In this document: positions 1 to 7,596 of the stretch, in pieces
Position numbering within the stretch: the first letter of the stretch is position 1
How the letters are laid out: each line of letters opens with the position of its first letter
Program-made: the position numbers and the translations under genes
Notes under the pieces: model-generated
What the model was told of the DNA's origin: nothing
What the model saw: the letters and a program-made list of their open reading frames with translations, nothing else
Databases searched by the model: none
Assembly: GCA_016719605.1 (NCBI GenBank)
Contig: JADJYW010000017.1
Coordinates: 1 to 29,758 of the forward strand
Length of the DNA: 29,758 nucleotides
Direction of reading: 5' to 3'
DNA from: Lewinellaceae bacterium
GTDB taxonomy: Bacteria; Bacteroidota; Bacteroidia; Chitinophagales; Saprospiraceae

Positions 1-391
1 CATGGTGCCCAACCGCCCGATGCCCATCAAGGTCAGGATCAGGCCAGCCATGAACGTGGACACGATCAGCCCGTCCACGCCGTACTGCTGCACGATGCCG
101 TAAATGATCGGGATGAACGCCCCCGTCGGGCCGCCGATCTGCACCCGACTGCCGCTAAGAACCGAAATGAGAAAACCAGCCACCACGGCGTGACCAGTCC
201 CTTGTCCGGGGTAACCCGCTCGCAATGGCGAAGGCGATGGCTAACGGCAGCGCAATGATCCCCACAATCACGCCGGCCATCAGGTCTTGGCGGAGTTGCT
301 GGCGGGAAATACCCTCCTGGAATACGGTGAACAACTTGGGCTGGAACGAATCCTGCCGGTGCCGTAGAAAAACTTTGAGGCGGTCCATCAT
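1..391 (-). CDS. SulP-family anion (sulfate/bicarbonate) transporter, N-terminal part, cut by window edge
   Basis: The minus strand reads MMDRLKVFLRHRQDSF followed by the SulP entry segment with LRQDLMAGVIVGIIALPLAIAFAIASG. It then continues in other frames as GVTPDKGLVT, RVQIGGPTGAFIPIIYGIVQ and VDGLIVSTFMAGLILTLMGI, the first hydrophobic helices of the SulP/SLC26 fold. Family members are inner-membrane anion transporters of about 500-700 residues; only about 130 residues are present, and the STAS domain would lie beyond base 1. Frame changes near 165-220 break the reading frame, but the protein sense is uninterrupted, so I read them as sequence errors. A Bacteroidota-type -7 element lies 39 bases upstream of the start. 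The substrate cannot be told from this part. Confidence 0.85.
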
Positions 392-429
392 GGCTGCTCG
401 CGTGGTGCACGCTCGTGTGCGTCACGGCG

Positions 430-437
430 CAAAGGTA
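430..437 (-). promoter_or_regulatory. Putative Bacteroidota -7 promoter element for the SulP gene
   Basis: Minus strand TACCTTTG matches the Bacteroidota -7 consensus TAnnTTTG and sits about 39 bases upstream of the SulP ATG. I do not see a convincing TTG -33 element at the expected spacing, so this rests on the -7 match and its position. Confidence 0.5.
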
Positions 438-455
438 GGCAATGTGCTCCCGTCC

Positions 456-564
456 TCGTCCGACGAATTTGTCGTCGGACAAGGACGCAGCCGACCGGAA
501 CTTTCGCCGAGAATCGCGCGGCTCTGCATTCGTCAAACAACTGTGCGACAAATTCGTCGGACGA
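456..564. repeat. Separated 18-bp perfect inverted repeat between umuC and the SulP gene
   Basis: TCGTCCGACGAATTTGTC (456-473) recurs as its exact reverse complement at 547-564. The left copy also has a local palindrome with arms GTCCGAC and GTCGGAC (458-480). The arms enclose 73 bases and the element fills much of the 200-base gap 392-591. It lacks the U-run of a simple terminator. It could be a REP-like dispersed palindrome, a protein-binding pair, or a remnant of a small non-autonomous element. Confidence 0.7.
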
Positions 565-591
565 AGCGCCAAGGCCTCGGCCAACTTTTCC

Positions 592-1623
592 CTATCCAAC
601 GTGAATGGTGAGCGCCTCGGCCCACTTGGTCGTGTACGAGGGGAGGCGGTTTTGTTTGCGTGAGCCGGACGCATCCGCCGAGGGTTTGGGCGGCGGTGCG
701 CACGGTGTTGCAGCCATAACGGGTGTTCAGCGCGTCGAGGGCGGTCATGAGGCGGTGAAGGTGTTTGTCGCGGTCAATGGTGTCGAAAGCGTTGTTTGTG
801 CCCCGGCGGTTTGCTGGATCAATCCACCCAGCAACACGCCTGCCCGTTTGCAGCGGAAACCTTCCCAAAAAATTTTGCAGTGCGAACTTGGCGGCTTTCA
901 CCAAAAGCAGCGTGCTGTGGTCGGCGCGGTGAACGAAACCGCAAACGAGCGGGAATACTGCACTCGCCCCGGGCCAGAGTCGTTGGTCTGGATGTACACC
1001 CAGGCGTCGTTTGTCTGCGTCAGGTCGTAGGCGGTCTGGATGCCGTGTTGCTGCAAAAATGCCGCGTACCGGCTGCCGATGCCCCACACGTCGCCGATCT
1101 GGACGGCCCTCAGCGCATCGTCCCACTGCCCGGCCAGTATCCGAAAACCCGAGCCCTGTTTGTCTTTTTTGGCCAAGCGGTTGGCGATTTTGGCCAGCTT
1201 GTAGTCGGCGCGATGCCGACTGACCGGCACGCCCCAGCGCCAAACGGTTTGCCGAAAATCTCCCGGGCTTGCGCAGCGAGGTCGAGGTGTTCCATGCCGC
1301 TAAAATCGAGAAACGACTCGTCCACGCTGTACACCTCCATCGCCGGGGCAAACTGCCGGAGTGTGTTCATCACCCGGGCCGACATGTCGCCGTACAGGGC
1401 GTAGTTGGAGGAAAAAACATGCACGCCATGCCGCTGCACAGGTCCCCAGATCTCGAACAAGGGGCTGCCCCATGCCGATCTGCAGCGCCTTGGCCTCGTC
1501 CGACCGCGCCACCACGCACCCGTCGTTGTTGGACAACACGACCACGGGCTGCCCGTTCAGGGCGGGAGCGAACACCCGCTCGCAGGAGACATAAAAGTTG
1601 TTGACATCCACTAGTGCAACCAC
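592..1623 (-). CDS. umuC: UmuC, Y-family translesion DNA polymerase (DNA polymerase V catalytic subunit)
   Basis: The N-terminus reads VVALVDVNNFYVSCERVF, the palm motif of Y-family polymerases, then VVVLSNNDGCVVARSDEAK and ALQIGMGQP. VYSVDESFLDFSGME carries the catalytic Asp-Glu of the SVDE motif. Further on come MPVSRHRADYKLAKIANRLAKK and VWGIGSRYAAFL, a helix-hairpin-helix region. The C-terminus ends YTTKWAEALTIHVG before TAG at 592-594. Size (~340 residues) is a little below typical UmuC (~420), and several frame changes are present. The start is taken as GTG at 1623 because the conserved VVALVDVN begins there and no ATG lies in frame nearby. It lies 53 bases downstream of umuD, as in the umuDC operon; UmuC with processed UmuD copies damaged DNA during the SOS response. 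A heptamer tandem repeat occupies the leader. Confidence 0.9.
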
Positions 1624-1635
1624 GGGTTTTAAAAG

Positions 1636-1663
1636 TTTTGAGTTTTGAGTTTTGAGTTTTGAG
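1636..1663 (-). repeat. Heptamer tandem repeat (4 x TTTTGAG; sense CTCAAAA) in umuC leader
   Basis: Four perfect copies of TTTTGAG on the plus strand (CTCAAAA in the direction of umuC) fill the gap between umuD and umuC and end 12 bases before the proposed GTG start. The same heptamer in the same sense orientation recurs at 18161-18195. No ribosome-binding site is visible other than this A-rich repeat. Confidence 0.9.
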
Positions 1664-1676
1664 TTGCACTGTTGGT

Positions 1677-2125
1677 TCAGGGTTTTTTGATGACGTAGGT
1701 GACGATGCCCCAGATGATTAATTCGTCGTGTTCCTGGATTTCCGATGGGCGCAAAAGCCGGGTTGGCCGCCAGGAGCCAGGACCTTGTCGCCCCGCTTTT
1801 TCGATACGTTTTACCGTGAAACCATTGTTCAGGTAGCACGGCTACCGCGCCGTTGCGGGGTTTTACCAGGCGGTCCACAATCAGCACATCGCCGTCGGCA
1901 ATGCGCGGCATCCGACATGGAATCGCCCTGCACCCGGACGACGAAGGTCGCGTCCGGATTGCGTATCAGTTCGGTTTTCAGGTCAATACGGCTCTCGGTA
2001 GTCGTCGGCGGGCGAAGAGAAACCGGCAACAGCGCCGTCCACGTGGATTATCAGCATTTCATCCGGTTTGCAAAGGGTATACGGCGCAACTCGGCCCGTG
2101 GAATCGTTTTCCACTCCGCGCTCAT
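1677..2125 (-). CDS. umuD: UmuD, S24-family self-cleaving peptidase subunit of DNA polymerase V
   Basis: Reading across frame changes gives PDEMLIIHVDG, VAGFSSPADDY, ESRIDLKTELIRNPDATF, VVRVQGDSMSDAG, IADGDVLIVDRLVKP, NNGFTVKRIEKAG and a C-terminus IQEHDELIIWGIVTYVIKKP before TGA at 1677-1679. The Ala-Gly in VAGF corresponds to the UmuD/LexA autocleavage bond. Ser in GDSM and Lys in FTVKR are the catalytic dyad. Length (~150 residues) fits UmuD. The ATG at 2125 is the most upstream reasonable start; the true start may be later, close to the conserved PDEMLIIHVDG. It is cotranscribed with umuC. Induction by DNA damage is expected from the family, but I see no certain SOS box. Confidence 0.85.
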
Positions 2126-2186
2126 AGTAGTAGTTTTTGATGGGACAAATAAAAAGTCAAATTGTTTTACGACGCTGCCTGTTTGG

Positions 2187-2198
2187 GTTTAATTAAAC
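2187..2198. promoter_or_regulatory. 12-bp palindrome in the divergent umuD / GNAT-nitrilase promoter region (possible operator)
   Basis: GTTTAATTAAAC is a perfect 12-bp palindrome 62 bases upstream of the umuD ATG, within the A+T-rich part of the 260-base gap 2126-2385. Its position fits an operator of the divergent umuDC promoter, but I know of no matching regulator consensus. Nothing else recognisable lies in 2126-2385. Confidence 0.3.
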
Positions 2199-2385
2199 AT
2201 ATTGTTTTTAAAAAGTGAATAAAGAGGCATGCGTGTTTTCCGGAAAAGCCTGATCTATGACAAAAAAACGCGGGATATATAACATTGCACCGCCGTCGGT
2301 TTCCAAGTGCCTTTCCGATGGCAGTGCGGAGTTCCGAGCCACAACCTAAACAGTTACCACAAACCAACCCACATTCTTTCCCTGC

Positions 2386-3917
2386 ATGGAAAAGTTTCGA
2401 TCGACCCTGCAACCGGAGCATTACCGGAATTGCTTAAGGCCTGAAAGCCTCGTGCCCCGGCTGGGCCGCTCTCCTACTGGGGCGCGGCACCATCGAGCAC
2501 CTGCTCACATTTTTCCCGAAGGCCAGTACGTCGTGCTGGTGGACGGCAAAGGTGGTGGGCTGTGCCTGTCCATCATCGTGGACTACGAAAATATGGCGAC
2601 GACCACCTACGACCAAATCACGGGCAACTCCACCTTCAGCACCCACGACCCCGACGGCGACGTGCTGTACGGGATTGAGGTGTTCATTGACCCGGCCTAC
2701 CGCGGCCTGCGCCTGGGCCGCCGCTTGTACGACGCCCGCAAGGACCTCTGCGAGCACCTGAACCTGAAGGCAATCGTGTTCGGCGGACGAATCCCCAACT
2801 ACCACGACTACGCCGAAATCATGTCGCCGCGCAGTACATCAGCAAGGTCCGGATGAAGGAAATCCACGATCCGGTGCTGAACTTCCAGTTGTCGAACGAC
2901 TTCCACGTCAAAAAAATCCTGCGCAACTACATGCCCGGCGACGAGCAATCGCAGGATCATGCCACACTGCTCCAGTGGGACAACATCTACTACCAGCGCG
3001 ACGCCCGCCACATGCCACCGCGCAAAACCTACGCCCGCCTAGGCCTGGTGCAGTGGCAAATGCGGCCCTACCACGACCTCGACGAACTGTTTGTGCCAGG
3101 CCGAATATTTTGTGGACATGATTTCGGCCTGGGGTGCGACGTGCCGTGTTCCCCGAATTTTTCAACGCCCGCTCATGGCCGGCACAACCACCTGCGTGAA
3201 TCCAGGCCATCCGGCTGCTGGCTCGCCACTCGGACGCCATCCGCGAGCGCTTTTGCGGACTGGCCGTGCGCTACAACGTGAACATCGTCACTGGAAGCCT
3301 GCCCCGAACTGGAAGGCGACCGCCTCTACAACGCAGGCTACTTCTGCCACCGCAGCGGCCAGTCCGAACGGTATGTGAAAATCCACGTCACTCCCGCCGA
3401 AACCAAGTACTGGGCCATTTCGCGCGGCGATTCCCTCAACATCTTCGACACCGACGTGGGCAAAGTGGGCGTGCTCATCTGCTACGATTCAGAGTTTCCC
3501 GAACTGGGGCGACTGCTGGCTGAACAGGGCATGCAAATCCTGATCGTCCCGTACCTGACCGACACCCAGAACGACTACATGCGCGTACGGCTCTGCTCCC
3601 AGGCCCGCGCCATCGAAAACGAATGCTACGTAGCCATCACCGGTTCGGTGGGCAACCTGCCGCAAGTGGAAAACATGGACTTACAGTACGCAATCGGCGT
3701 ACTGACGCCTTGCGACTTTGCCTTCCCCATCCAATGGCGTGAAAGCCGAGGCTACACCGAACACGGAGATGGTGCTGATCGCCGACGTGGACATGGAACT
3801 GCTCTCCGAACTGCACCACTTCGGGGCGGCGCGCAACCTGCAGGACCGCCGCAAGGATTTTTACGAGTGCGATTTGCCCAGAAAACAGGATCCGAATTCA
3901 ATCCGAACAACGGATAA
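2386..3917 (+). CDS. GNAT N-acetyltransferase / carbon-nitrogen hydrolase fusion protein
   Basis: The first ~200 codons carry a GNAT domain: EGQYVVLVDGK, LSIIVDYENM, then the acetyl-CoA loop VFIDPAYRGLRLGRRLYDAR and FGGRIPNYHDYAE. From about 3000 a nitrilase-superfamily domain follows: RLGLVQWQMRPYHDLDELF, YNVNIVTGSLP, YVKIHVTPAETKYW with the catalytic Lys, and VGVLICYDSEFPELGRLL with the catalytic Cys, then NECYVAITGSVGNLP. The domain order and the linker LSNDFHVKKILRNYMPGDEQ match the known two-domain family of about 510 residues (YhcX-like). The substrate is not known to me; such hydrolases cleave amides. Frame changes lie near 2430-2500, 2820, 3100-3370 and 3690-3760. The end is set at the TAA at 3915; another frame reads on without a stop into the next gene. 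Confidence 0.87.
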
Positions 3918-3965
3918 TCTGCCCATGCTGTTGCTGTTGGCGGGGATACCAACAGCGGCGAAATG

Positions 3966-3998
<33 letters not shown>

Positions 3999-4002
3999 CA
4001 AC

Positions 4003-4565
4003 ATGCGTTACCTACTTGTATTCATGTTTCTGGTCAGCGTTTTTGTGCTCGGCCGTTTCTCTTGCAGCGACAACTGGTCGCTCGGCCCGGGTACCCGCGC
4101 AAAAGGTCCGATCAAGACGGAGACCCGTTCGGTGTCCGATTTTCGAACCGTCGAGGCCAAGGTGCCTGGAAAGATCGAGGTTCGGGTCGGCGATAAATTT
4201 TCCGTGGAAGTACAGGCCCAGAAAATATCCTGCCGCTACTCAAGACCGAGGTGACCGAGGGTTCGCTGCAGTCTATCCCTGAACTGCACCATCGCCGGCA
4301 GCGGCGACGTGGAGGTGGGCGGACGCGCGCAATCGGCGTTTTTCGACATCAGCGGCAGTGGCGACATCCAGGCGAAGAAACTGGAAGCCGGCTCGGGCAA
4401 GGCCAACATCGCCGGTTCCGGCTCGGTCACTTGCAACATGAAAGAATCCCTGAAGGCCAATATCGCCGGCAGCGGCGACATTTTCCCACCGGCACGGCAT
4501 CGGTGGAGACCTCGGTGGCAGGTTCGGGGAGTGTGAAAATTGGACTAAGCCGCGCCGTAGAGTAA
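4003..4565 (+). CDS. DUF2807 (GIN domain) exported head-type protein, probable lipoprotein
   Basis: MRYLLVFMFLVSVFVLGRFSC is a signal peptide ending in Cys, suggesting a lipoprotein. RSVSDFRTVEAKVPGKIEV and the repeated I(A/S)GSGD units (TIAGSGDVEVGG, DISGSGDIQAK, NIAGSGSVTCN, NIAGSGDI, SVAGSGSVKIG) are the beta-solenoid ladder of DUF2807, often annotated as a putative autotransporter adhesin head. The total is about 185 residues, a short member of the family. Frame changes occur near 4220-4290 and 4480-4520. The function is not established in the family; a cell-envelope location is inferred. The TAA is two bases from a large inverted repeat. Confidence 0.8.
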
Positions 4566-4566
4566 A

Positions 4567-4720
4567 GTGTCACAGGGGCTCATGGAGAGAACAGAGGCTC
4601 ACAGAGTTTTTAAAATATTCTCAGTGAGCCTCTTAAACTGTGAGCCTCTGTGGCACCATACTCTACGTTTTGAAATTAAACTCTGTGAGCCTCCGTTCTC
4701 TCCACGGGCCTCTGTGACAC
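4567..4720. repeat. 154-bp imperfect inverted repeat between convergent genes
   Basis: The left arm 4567-4609 begins GTGTCACAGGGGCTCATGG and the right arm 4678-4720 ends CCACGGGCCTCTGTGACAC. By eye the 43-base arms match at 39 positions. The 68-base centre holds two more partial copies of the arm core (GTGAGCCTCTT and CTGTGAGCCTCTGTGG), so alternative pairings exist. The element starts one base after the DUF2807 stop codon and its last base is the last base of the convergent phosphodiesterase stop codon. It could serve as a bidirectional terminator or barrier. The tidy ends and internal copies also suggest a MITE-like or REP-type repeat. Confidence 0.85.
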
Positions 4721-5644
4721 TACTGCTCTCCGGCGCTCACCCTGCGAATTCGGTCCGGGTAATCCGTGATAATCCCGTCCACACCCAAGCGCACGAGGCG
4801 GCGCATGGCGGGCACCTCGTTCACCGTCCAGGGGATCAGTTTCAGGCCGCGTTCGTGGCAAAGGCGCACGAGTTTTTCGTCCACCAGCAAGTAGTACGGG
4901 CTGTAAATTTCCGGCGTGAAGCCGAGGCGGGTCAGGTTGGAATCCAGCGAATTCAGGTTTTCTATCAGCAGCGCAGGCGCAGGTCGGGGTTCAGGTCATG
5001 TACAGCCCGCAAGGCGCGGGGATCGAACGACTGTACGTTGGCGTCCTGTTCAGTCCGAGCGCGGGTTCGTCCACCACGAGTTTGGCGGGCTCCTGCACTG
5101 GTGGCGTGTACAGGCCGTCCCATTCGGGGCGGCTTTTTATTTCAATGTTCCAGCGTACTGTTTTCGGGCTGAAAGCCCGCGTTCCGTGACCGCTTCCACA
5201 GTTTCGCGCAGGGTGGGCTTGTGCGCGGACATCGGTTGCTGACTCCGAAATCGTGGGTTCCCTGACTGCCGCAGTCGAAGGCACGGATTTCGGCGGCGGT
5301 CAGGTGGTAAATCAACAACTTCGCCGAGTCGCTCTTGGAAATGGCTGCTCCGCCGGGCAGCCGGCAAATGTCAGGGTTGAACCAAGGCTCGTGGCTGACG
5401 ATCAGTTGCTTGTCTTTGGACACCGCCACATCCAGTTCGAGCGTGCGTACCTGTGGGAACTCAAGTGCCCGCAGGAATGCCGGCACGGTGTTTTCGGGCA
5501 ACAGGCCGCGGGCGCCGCGGTGGCCCTGCCAGTCGAAGCCCGGCGGCACGGGCACAGGGCGTTTTTCTGTCAATTTGCAGGTCAGGAACGGAGTGCAGCG
5601 AACATAAGCCAAAAGATTGTCGGGAATTTTTTTTGTCCGGTCAT
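4720..5644 (-). CDS. Glycerophosphodiester phosphodiesterase family protein, exported
   Basis: A short leader (MTGQKKFPTIFWLMFAALRS, then broken) precedes GFDWQGHRGARGLLPENT, the catalytic His of the GDPD family. This is followed by RTLELDVAVSKDKQLIVSHE with the metal-binding Glu, Asp and second His, and then a C-terminal segment containing ERGLKLIPWTVNE and DGIITDYPDRIRR, the end of the TIM-barrel. Size (~300 residues) fits. Such enzymes hydrolyse deacylated phospholipids to glycerol-3-phosphate and an alcohol. The leader suggests a periplasmic or lipid-anchored enzyme. Several frame changes break it (near 4930, 5000, 5170-5240 and 5590). The start at 5644 is chosen because it gives the hydrophobic leader. 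It ends exactly at the inverted repeat. Confidence 0.85.
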
Positions 5645-5742
5645 CTGTAGTGCAGTTTCTTTGGGCGAAAATTAAACGCCCCAATCACGCTACCCCTGCT
5701 TGCCGAGGTTAACTATTCGTGAAGTTTTGAGATTGCGCTCCG

Positions 5743-5775
5743 CCGTTGTTGTTGGCGAGGGACGCCAACAACGGC
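5743..5775. other. Hairpin-forming inverted repeat upstream of the SCP2 gene
   Basis: CCGTTGTTGTTGGCG (5743-5757) can pair with CGCCAACAACGG (5763-5774) around a five-base centre, with one extra TTG triplet bulged out. It lies in the gap between the divergent phosphodiesterase and SCP2 genes, just before the 15-mer repeat. It may be an operator or a leader hairpin; no U-run follows on either strand. Confidence 0.55.
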
Positions 5776-5782
5776 TAAGATC

Positions 5783-5822
5783 CCAGAAACCTTCAAACCA
5801 GAAACCTTCAAACCAGAAACCT
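5783..5822 (+). repeat. 15-mer tandem repeat (2.7 x CCAGAAACCTTCAAA) before the SCP2 gene
   Basis: Two exact copies of CCAGAAACCTTCAAA (5783-5797, 5798-5812) and a 10-base partial copy end eight bases before the ATG at 5831. As with the other leader repeats, it takes the place of a recognisable ribosome-binding site. Confidence 0.9.
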
Positions 5823-5830
5823 GAAAAAAT

Positions 5831-6146
5831 ATGCTCGACGTAAAAAAATTTCTGTTCGATCTGCCCCAAAAGGCCAATGCTGATGCCCTGGAGGGCCTTT
5901 CCACCCTGTTTCATTTCGACATTGCCGATTCGGGGCAGTTCACCGTGAAACTGACCGACGGCAAACTGGAGGTTTCCGAAGGCCTGAGCGGCGAGCCGCG
6001 CCTGCAAGGTCGCCACCTCGGCGGAGTCGTTTTCCAAGCTGCTCTCCGGCGACCTGAACCCGATGATGGCCATGATGACCGGCAAACTCAAGATCAGCAA
6101 TCCCGGCGAAATGCTCAAATACGCCAAAATGTTCGGGCTTATGTGA
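5831..6146 (+). CDS. SCP2 sterol-binding domain protein
   Basis: MLDVKKFLFDLPQKANADALEGL is followed by TLFHFDIADSGQFTVKLTDGKLEVSEG and, after one frame change near 6000, ATSAESFSKLLSGDLNPMMAMMTGKLKISNPGEMLKYAKMFGLM. This is the compact sterol-carrier-protein-2 fold of about 105 residues, and the length is normal for stand-alone bacterial members. These are cytosolic lipid-binding proteins; the bacterial ligand is generally unknown. The stop codon TGA (6144-6146) lies inside the end of the convergent hslR gene, an eight-base tail-to-tail overlap. The leader carries a 15-mer tandem repeat. Confidence 0.85.
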
Positions 6147-6550
6147 GTTCCTCCGGCAGGTCGTCGTCGTCGTCGTCCTTGAACTTGTCAATTTCCCGGC
6201 GCTCCTTTTGGTGGGAGCGGCCGGCCTTTTTCGCGTTTCTCGCTGGTGCCCGGGCGTTTAGGAACCATGATTTGTACTTGTTGCGCTCCTCTTCGGGCGT
6301 GATGTCCTCGTAGCAGGTGACGGCGATGGGGGCGCCCACGCGTTTTTCGATCAGGACGAGGGAGCGGTACTCGAAGTTGAAGCCCTCCTTTTTCACCACC
6401 ACTTCCTCGTTTTCGGTCAGCAGGTACGAGGGCTTCACCGCCTCGCCGGCAATGCGCACCTTGCCCGCCTTGCAGGCATCCATAGCGATCGTGCGGCTTT
6501 TGAAAATGCGCACGCTCCACAGCCATTTGTCTATCCGTCACCTTTCCCAT
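6139..6550 (-). CDS. hslR: S4-domain RNA-binding heat-shock protein (Hsp15-like)
   Basis: RIDKWLWSVRIFKSRTIAMD, ACKAGKVRIAGEAVKPSYLL and ENEEVVVKKEG form an S4 domain. It is followed by ITPEEERNKYKSWF and a basic then acidic tail, KERREIDKFKDDDDDDLPEEL. The layout and length (~135 residues) agree with HslR/Hsp15, which binds stalled 50S subunits carrying peptidyl-tRNA. ATG at 6550 is chosen because it overlaps the end of the upstream DUF58 gene (stop 6538-6540) in a translational-coupling arrangement; one frame change lies just after it, near 6535. The stop TAA (6139-6141) overlaps the end of the convergent SCP2 gene. Confidence 0.85.
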
Positions 6551-7509
6551 TCGTAAATTGTAAACAACAAACAACCCATTTTGGCGCGTTTGACCATCCA
6601 GGTTTGCAGGATGGGCACGAAGCCCTTGTTGATGTCGGCTTCCACGAAATCAATCTTGTACTGGAGGCAGCGGAGTTTGAGTTTTTCGGCGAAAGCCGCC
6701 ACCTGCTGGGTGTAAAACTCCTTGACTTGCCCGGGTTGCAGGCGAACCTCTTCGCCCGTTTCCATGTCCACGAACAGGTAGGGTCGGTTCTCGAACTCGA
6801 AGTCGAGTTCCTTGGCCTTGTCGGTGACGTGGAACAGGATGACCTCGTGCTTGTTGTGGCGCAGGTGCTGAAGGGCTGAAAAGAGTTTTTCGGCCTCGTC
6901 GGGGCGCTCCAGCACGTCGGTGAACAGGATGATCATGGAGCGCCGGTGGATGGCGTCGGCTATTTGGTGCAGCGTGCCCGCGAGGTCGGTGGTGTGGTTC
7001 AGTTGCGGGTTTTCGATGCGCTCGGCGAGGTAGGCGAGCAGTTGCTGGTAATGCTGGGTGGTGGATTTGCAGTTGGTGCTCACCCGTATCTGGTCGTCGA
7101 ACAAGGTGAGGCCGAACGCATCGCGCCTGTTTTTCAGGGCGTACATGAGCGCGGCGGCGGCCTGCGCAGCGAAGCACATCTTGTTTTTGTACTTGAATTT
7201 CTGTGGGTTCCGCTCGTCCCAGGGGTAGTACATCGTGGAGGAAGCATCCACCACGATCTGGCAGCGCAGGTTGGTTTCCTCCTCGAAACGTTTGACGAAG
7301 AGTTTGTCGGTGCGGGCGTACACTTTCCAGTCAATGTTGCGGGTGCTTTCGCCGGTGTTGTACAGGCGGTGTTCGGCGAATTCGACGGAAAAACCGTGAA
7401 ACGGGCTGCGGTGCATACCCACGATGAATCCCTCCACAACCTGGCGGGCCAGGAGTTCGAGGTTGCTGCCGAGGGCGCGTATGTCTTGCTGTTCGAGGAT
7501 GTTGGACAT
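6538..7509 (-). CDS. DUF58 domain protein (von Willebrand A-like), MoxR-associated type
   Basis: This is an intact 323-residue reading frame. It contains SPFHGFSVEFAEHRLYNTGE, then STRNIDWKVYARTDKLFVKR and FEEETNLRCQIVVDASSTMY. The first two are the DUF58 signature and DASSTM resembles the metal-ion site of VWA domains. SMIILFTDVLERPDEAEKLF and HEVILFHVTDKAKELDFEF complete the fold. No membrane segments are present, so it is cytosolic. In many bacteria DUF58 genes accompany a MoxR AAA+ ATPase and VWA/BatA proteins; none of these is adjacent here, and its partner downstream is hslR (overlapping start). The leader has a degenerate heptamer repeat and a -7 promoter element. Confidence 0.9.
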   Translation of the reverse strand: MSNILEQQDIRALGSNLELLARQVVEGFIVGMHRSPFHGFSVEFAEHRLYNTGESTRNIDWKVYARTDKLFVKRFEEETNLRCQIVVDASSTMYYPWDERNPQKFKYKNKMCFAAQAAAALMYALKNRRDAFGLTLFDDQIRVSTNCKSTTQHYQQLLAYLAERIENPQLNHTTDLAGTLHQIADAIHRRSMIILFTDVLERPDEAEKLFSALQHLRHNKHEVILFHVTDKAKELDFEFENRPYLFVDMETGEEVRLQPGQVKEFYTQQVAAFAEKLKLRCLQYKIDFVEADINKGFVPILQTWMVKRAKMGCLLFTIYEWER

Positions 7510-7512
7510 GGT

Positions 7513-7561
7513 GGCTGTTGGCTGTTAGCTGTTAGCCATTGGCTTTTGGCTGCTGGCTTTT
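7513..7561 (-). repeat. Degenerate heptamer tandem repeat (7 copies, GGCTGTT-like) in the DUF58 leader
   Basis: Reading the plus strand in sevens gives GGCTGTT, GGCTGTT, AGCTGTT, AGCCATT, GGCTTTT, GGCTGCT, GGCTTTT. The array ends three bases upstream of the ATG at 7509 and lies between the start codon and the putative -7 promoter element at 7573-7580, so it would be transcribed as 5' leader. Confidence 0.85.
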
Positions 7562-7572
7562 GGAGCGGGGCA

Positions 7573-7580
7573 CAAAGGTA
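7573..7580 (-). promoter_or_regulatory. Putative Bacteroidota -7 promoter element for the DUF58-hslR operon
   Basis: Minus strand TACCTTTG matches TAnnTTTG and is followed by GTGCCCCG, the same context (TACCTTTGnGCC) as the element at 430-437. It lies 64 bases upstream of the DUF58 start. No clear -33 TTG is seen at the ideal spacing. Confidence 0.5.
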
Positions 7581-7596
7581 GGGAAGATTCGGTGCA

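Noticed and set aside
2167..2421. 84-codon minus-strand open frame in the divergent gap
   Set aside because: No family resemblance, overlaps the expected promoters and the start of the GNAT-nitrilase gene.
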